This document shows, piece after piece, positions 9,320 to 12,622 of a stretch of 12,622 nt of DNA; the stretch's first letter is position 1, and each line of letters opens with the position of its first letter. The DNA lies in contig JAOXYB010043570.1 in the NCBI GenBank assembly GCA_028565635.1, positions 1 through 12,622 of the forward strand, written 5' to 3'. The notes under the pieces are model-generated. The model saw only the letters and a list, made by a program, of their open reading frames with translations, was not told the DNA's origin and ran no database searches. The position numbers and the translations under genes were made by a program. Origin of the DNA: Phoronis ovalis. Lineage: Eukaryota > Phoronida > Phoronidae.

Positions 9320-9678
9320 GATCTAATAAATGTCTGTTTTGTGAAAAAATTATATTTTTCAAAAAAATGTAAGTCAAAAACCTGTGCACAAAGCTGAAAC
9401 TTAGCAAAATGTATCTTTATATATAAGATCTAATACATGTCTCAAATGTTTGCTTTGTTTAAAAGTTATGAATTTTCAAAGTTTACAGGTGAGGATGTTG
9501 CTGATTTTGATCCAACAATTCAATTAAAATAAAGCAATATTTTTAAAAATCTGAGACATTTTTTGTAAAATACCTGTATAGCTCATTTATGCAAAGTTTT
9601 AATGTTATAGATGTGACAAGAGACTGAAACTAATATTAGCTGTTTAAAGCTATGAATTTTGTCAGTTGTGAGGTGGTA
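9320..9678. repeat. Degenerate tandem repeat field
   Basis: GATCTAATAAATGTCT at 9320 recurs at 9427 with one difference, and a weaker relative is at 9610. A second block, TATGAATTTT, is shared between 9467 and 9651, each preceded by a TGTTTAAA-like string, with a weaker match near 9349. The order of blocks is kept while spacing varies (107 bp, then about 183 bp). This fits two or three diverged copies of a unit of about 110-180 bp. Confidence 0.45.
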
Positions 9679-9963
9679 TTTTCCTGGGGTAGTCTACATA
9701 GTGGAATAGCAAACATTTTAGTGGCCATGCCAGCAAGAAAACTTAACTGGGAGTAGAATGCATAATAATCTTCAGTTTTTAACAGATAATTTTCTTTGCG
9801 CAATGTTTGGGAAATTTTTATACTGATTTAAGTTACACGAAATTACTATAGACATGGAAGGGAAATCAATTGTGTTCTTATACCAGGAATGCATCACATG
9901 TACAAGGCAAAAAATATTTTATTAAAAAACATCTGGGAGCTTATTATAGCTAAAAATTTTAAA

Positions 9964-9986
9964 AACAAGGTAAAAATAACCTTGTT
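9964..9986. repeat. Short perfect hairpin
   Basis: AACAAGGT and ACCTTGTT form an 8-bp stem with a 7-nt A-rich loop. It is an isolated hairpin in non-coding DNA. Confidence 0.4.
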
Positions 9987-10172
9987 GGCATGTCCATTCA
10001 TAAGATCAATTAGTAACAACTGAAACAAGAAAAACAGAAGTCCAACACAGTATACGCACTATCCATAGCACTATCCACAGTATCCGAGTACAAATTGAAA
10101 TAACAATTACACCTTATGATTGCCAAGAAAACAAAATTATCTTGAATGCTATCCCGAGGTGGATTAATTTTT

Positions 10173-10403
10173 CCTGAAGCGCTTTATAAAAGTTTTAGCG
10201 ACTTAACTTGCAAGTATAGACACGAAGCAATCTCAATTCGCTTTCTGCCACAAGCTGATGTTTACCTGCGCATGAGCAATTGATACTTCCGCTTTATTAG
10301 AAAGTTAGCTTTGGCGCAATTAAAATCTAAAAACAAAAGATGTCCGGAGAGCCGAAAACTAGTCGCATGCAACCACATTAGCCGCCATAGTGAAATACAT
10401 AAA
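10173..10403 (-). promoter_or_regulatory. CpG-richer patch: possible 5' non-coding exon or promoter, or interior of the repeat
   Basis: This is the most CpG-rich stretch between the exon and 11 kb. On the minus strand it contains CACTATGGCGGC, close to the YY1 motif often placed at metazoan transcription starts, opening a 9-codon uORF. CAG|GTAAAC, a plausible donor, is at 10266/10265, upstream of the muscleblind exon in the right orientation. On the plus strand GATGTCCGGAGAGCC opens a 13-codon frame. A muscleblind leader exon would fit, but the adjacent repeat copy makes a transposon interior equally possible. Confidence 0.25.
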
Positions 10404-10566
10404 ACACCTCCTTGAACTAAAGAACTCTGCATATCGGAAGCGCATCAAAGTAGAATAAAGAACTTCGAGATATTTGAAGATAGAAGCGAATTAAAGCATG
10501 CCAGTGTGAATGGAAATTGAAGTGCTTTATTACAAAGCGCTTCAAGTGTAAGTGTGAATTGGGCTA
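10404..10566 (+). repeat. Dispersed repeat, copy B
   Basis: This is the partner of copy A, including an identical run of about 40 nt around 10465..10505 and the shared 3' edge at GGGCTA. Compared with A it lacks about 15 nt, leaving one intact AGCGCT (10536). An inverted match to its end, CCTGAAGCGCTTTATAA, occurs at 10173..10189 versus 10530..10546 (15 of 17 bases pair), so the element may really span 10173..10566. Mobile element and promoter duplication are both possible. Confidence 0.85.
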
Positions 10567-11206
10567 TAGTTACCACAAGCATTAATCCACATACTGCTTA
10601 ATGACTATGAATACAGATGAAATACTAGGCTAACCAACAAGATCATCAACATTCTCAGACTGCACTTTTCCTTTACTGAGAATCTGACAATTACAGTATT
10701 GAGTTTTGGTCATGTTTTGCATACACAGCTTTGCGATTCGAATACATTTTCAGAGCAGGTGTCATAAGTGTCAAGGAAATAGTTTACTTTTAGATTAATT
10801 TCCTAATTAAACTCAACATGATTCTGCTTTCAAGTTAATTATACCTCAAGGTAATTAACGGTGAAAACAATAACTAATTATGTACAATGCCATTACGATT
10901 ATGGCAAACATTTTGAACAAATAGTGAAATTCAGTTAATTAGTTTTTTTAAATAGTATTCTGTACAAATGTTTTTTTGTAAACATATGGTTAGAGCTCTG
11001 ATAAGTACCGATAACAATATTAAAAAGCAAAGATTAAACATCACCAGTAGGATATCCTCAAAACCTCATAAAGGATTTAAGACAGGAAACTGATGAAACT
11101 GCATATTGATAAAGTTTGAGATGTTTAGAGACATGTACTTCAAGAGCATAGAACATATAACACATCATGATCAGAACATCAGATGTCAGTCACCTTGCTT
11201 GGTCTT
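10567..11206. other. Non-coding AT-rich stretch between repeat B and the transposon
   Basis: No exon, RNA gene or repeat that I can support lies here. Runs of TAATTA-type sequence at 10790..10950 are common in such AT-rich DNA and not interpreted. Confidence 0.6.
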
Positions 11207-11208
11207 TA

Positions 11209-12055
11209 CAGTAGGTTTCCGAGTTATGCTCTCCCGTATATACAAACTACTGGTTTGTGATGCAGTAAAATGACGTCAGAAATATCTGCTGTGGCGGGAC
11301 ATTGAGGAGGGAAATGGGGGGGTAGTGACCACAGCTTAAACAAATCAAAATTGCCCTTTCATGAATCAGAAGTAAAACTTCTGCAATCGTGGGTCACAAA
11401 AATAATACGACCCTTTCCCACTTCAACAATAATAACTATTCATAAACAGGTTGTACACAGCGTATCAGTCTCCAGTTCTAAAAAGATAATTATATTGGAC
11501 GATCATGCAGAATGGTTAGAGCATACTCCAGGGATCTGCGATGGAGAGTTATGTATCATACGTTCATGTTGCAGAATACTGTACCTGAGATGGTAATGGA
11601 GATAGTAGGGCAAAAGGTTCAATCTCATTGCACAGAAGTAAAAAATGATAATCTGATTACATGAACAAAAGTATTGCAATTCTAAAACATGAAAATAAAA
11701 CATAACATTTACCACATCACGCGGACCGAACTAAATTTCAATGAATCCAACAGCACGAAAATAAAATATGACCTTTTCATACCTGTAGGAAAACAAGTTT
11801 GCTCCCTTTCCCTCTAAATACATGCAAGTACCTGAATAGGCGGAAATTGTCACTAAAAAATAACTAAATATGAATTGTGCTCATGTATATTAACATTTCG
11901 CATTGCATGAATGATCTGTACGGAATTCGGGATCTGTCATTCCTTAACGATTCCCTAACAGACTAAGCTGATTACGTCAGAAAAATTGGAGTAACTGTCA
12001 CAAACCAGTATTAATAGTACTTTATCAAAAGAGAGCATAACTCGGAAACCTACTG
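11209..12055. mobile_element. Non-autonomous Tc1/mariner-like transposon (MITE), about 850 bp
   Basis: The ends are perfect 25-bp inverted repeats (11209..11233 and 12031..12055) beginning CAGTAGGTTTCC, each flanked by TA (11207..11208 and 12056..12057), the target duplication of Tc1/mariner/pogo elements. A CAGT start is common in that superfamily. A second inverted block of 13 bp (TACTGGTTTGTGA) pairs 11248..11260 with 11998..12010. The interior has no transposase: the longest frames (11351..11596 plus, 11503..11715 minus) show no DDE/D motif. Identical ends suggest recent activity. The superfamily call rests on TA plus CAGT only. Confidence 0.85.
11271..11278. promoter_or_regulatory. Perfect CRE palindrome TGACGTCA inside the transposon
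   Basis: TGACGTCA is the full CREB/ATF site. A near copy, TTACGTCA, lies at 11972..11979 in the mirrored subterminal position, so the sites belong to the element's end structure. They could supply promoter activity to the element or serve as transposase-binding sequence. Confidence 0.35.
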
Positions 12056-12057
12056 TA

Positions 12058-12561
12058 AAACACATCCTAGTATCCAGGGCTTTACCTTGAACAAATTTCT
12101 GCTGAAGTTCTTGAACAATTGAAAGGCAAAAGTTGTTGGAGGTAACCCCCAACACAGATAGCTAGCTAGCAGTTACAATTTAAAATTCTTGGATCACTAA
12201 ATGTAAGATGAAGAAATAAGGCAGCATATAGCACATCATGTGGCTGCTAATAACCTTGTATTATATACTGTTCACATTAGAAATTTCAAATCTGTTTGGC
12301 AGGGGTTTTCATCCCAAATTGGTTTGAGATTGTAAACTGACACCACCAAACCACCTACCAAAGCCAGCTTGAACTTCAAACAGTCACTATAGCAACAGAA
12401 AAGTCAACCTGACAACATAGGAAATGGCATACATGTACAACTTAACTAATTTAGACAAACCAGCTTGACTTCTTTGCATGTGGGCACAGATTAGCCAAAT
12501 GGATTGCACAAGAACAATAACAAATCAAAAAAAAATAAAATAAACATACGGTAATTCTTCT
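12058..12561. other. Non-coding stretch right of the transposon
   Basis: I see no gene. It holds a 21-nt near-palindrome at 12134..12154 (TGTTGGAGGT with ACCCCCAACA, one mismatch) and the palindrome GCTAGCTAGC at 12161..12170, both of unknown meaning. Confidence 0.6.
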
Positions 12562-12622
12562 CAAATTCGTACAAAATTAAAATAATTATTTTTTTTAATT
12601 TTGGGGGGTGTACGAAATTTGG
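12562..12622. repeat. Interrupted palindrome at the window edge, probable transposon part
   Basis: CAAATTCGTAC (12562..12572) pairs with GTACGAAATTTG (12610..12621) with one bulge, and inside it AAAATTAAAA (12573..12582) pairs with TTTTAATTTT (12593..12602). A run of six G's interrupts the right arm. The nested long hairpin and sharp composition change resemble the end or core of a foldback or DNA transposon that continues beyond the window. The family is not recognised. Confidence 0.5.

Larger units (their letters stand above)
4509..10172 (-). other. Muscleblind upstream intron
   Basis: This AT-rich sequence lies 5' of the muscleblind exon in transcript orientation, at least 5.7 kb and probably more. 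I see no coding exon in it. It contains the YGCU cluster (6615..6686), the DR4 site (6765..6780), the CTCF-like core (7357..7371), a 71-bp-offset duplication (8519..8613) and a degenerate repeat field (9320..9678). The stretches 4530..6600, 6790..7350, 7375..8515, 8620..9310 and 9690..10170 hold nothing else I can support beyond small palindromes. Confidence 0.7.

Noticed and set aside
9192-9407. Minus-strand frame of 71 codons
   Set aside because: Phe/Ile/Lys/Tyr-rich composition is what AT-rich non-coding DNA gives; it overlaps the degenerate repeat.
1-10566. The two direct repeats as LTRs of one retroelement
   Set aside because: The DNA between them holds a host gene exon and no gag, protease, reverse transcriptase or integrase, and no primer-binding site was seen.
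10731-10745. GATTCGAAT as a tRNA B box
   Set aside because: No A box at the right distance and no cloverleaf stems.
11509-11525. TGGTTAGAGCA as a tRNA A box or tRNA-derived SINE
   Set aside because: No matching B box or acceptor stem follows.
11351-11596. Plus-strand frame inside the transposon as a possible transposase remnant
   Set aside because: It begins with TTG, is about 80 codons, and no DDE/D or helix-turn-helix signature is visible.

Overview
This window is non-coding-rich, AT-rich animal DNA (roughly two thirds A+T by eye) and holds one gene segment I can name with confidence. On the minus strand, 4508..4068 is an internal exon of a muscleblind (Mbl/MBNL) RNA-binding splicing regulator. 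It has an acceptor preceded by a pyrimidine run, a 195-nt 5'UTR portion, the start codon, the first CCCH zinc finger (C-X7-C-X6-C-X3-H), and a strong donor after the conserved '...YDAIK' position where MBNL proteins continue with 'GRC'. The 'VEVQNGRV' wording after the finger resembles protostome muscleblind more than vertebrate MBNL1, so I infer a protostome, perhaps a lophotrochozoan; the species cannot be fixed from this window.

The rest reads as intron or upstream DNA of that gene. Transcript-downstream intron covers 4067..1 and runs off the window. Transcript-upstream intron, possibly with a 5' non-coding exon or promoter near 10.2-10.4 kb, covers 4509..12622. Features in this background are: a direct repeat pair 10.4 kb apart (2..179 and 10404..10566); a locally CpG-richer patch at 10173..10566 with AGCGCT palindromes, a YY1-like ATGGCGGC and a possible splice donor; a complete non-autonomous Tc1/mariner-like transposon (11209..12055, long perfect inverted ends, TA duplication); a degenerate tandem repeat near 9.3-9.7 kb; and an interrupted palindrome at the right edge that is probably another transposon end.

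Possible regulatory sites are a CTCF-like core (7357..7371), a perfect AGGTCA direct repeat spaced by 4 (6765..6780), and a dense transcript-sense cluster of YGCU, the muscleblind binding motif, at 6615..6686 in the gene's own upstream intron.

The main reading is that this exon is the counterpart of the start-codon exon that forms circMbl circular RNA in Drosophila. It has the start codon, large flanking introns, a phase-0 donor, candidate muscleblind sites in the exon and upstream intron, and an open frame that would cross a back-splice junction for 11 codons. Its 5'UTR also carries an AUG-UAG start-stop element and a 16-codon uORF that ends 4 nt before the main start. Circularisation and translation are inferences, not shown by the sequence.
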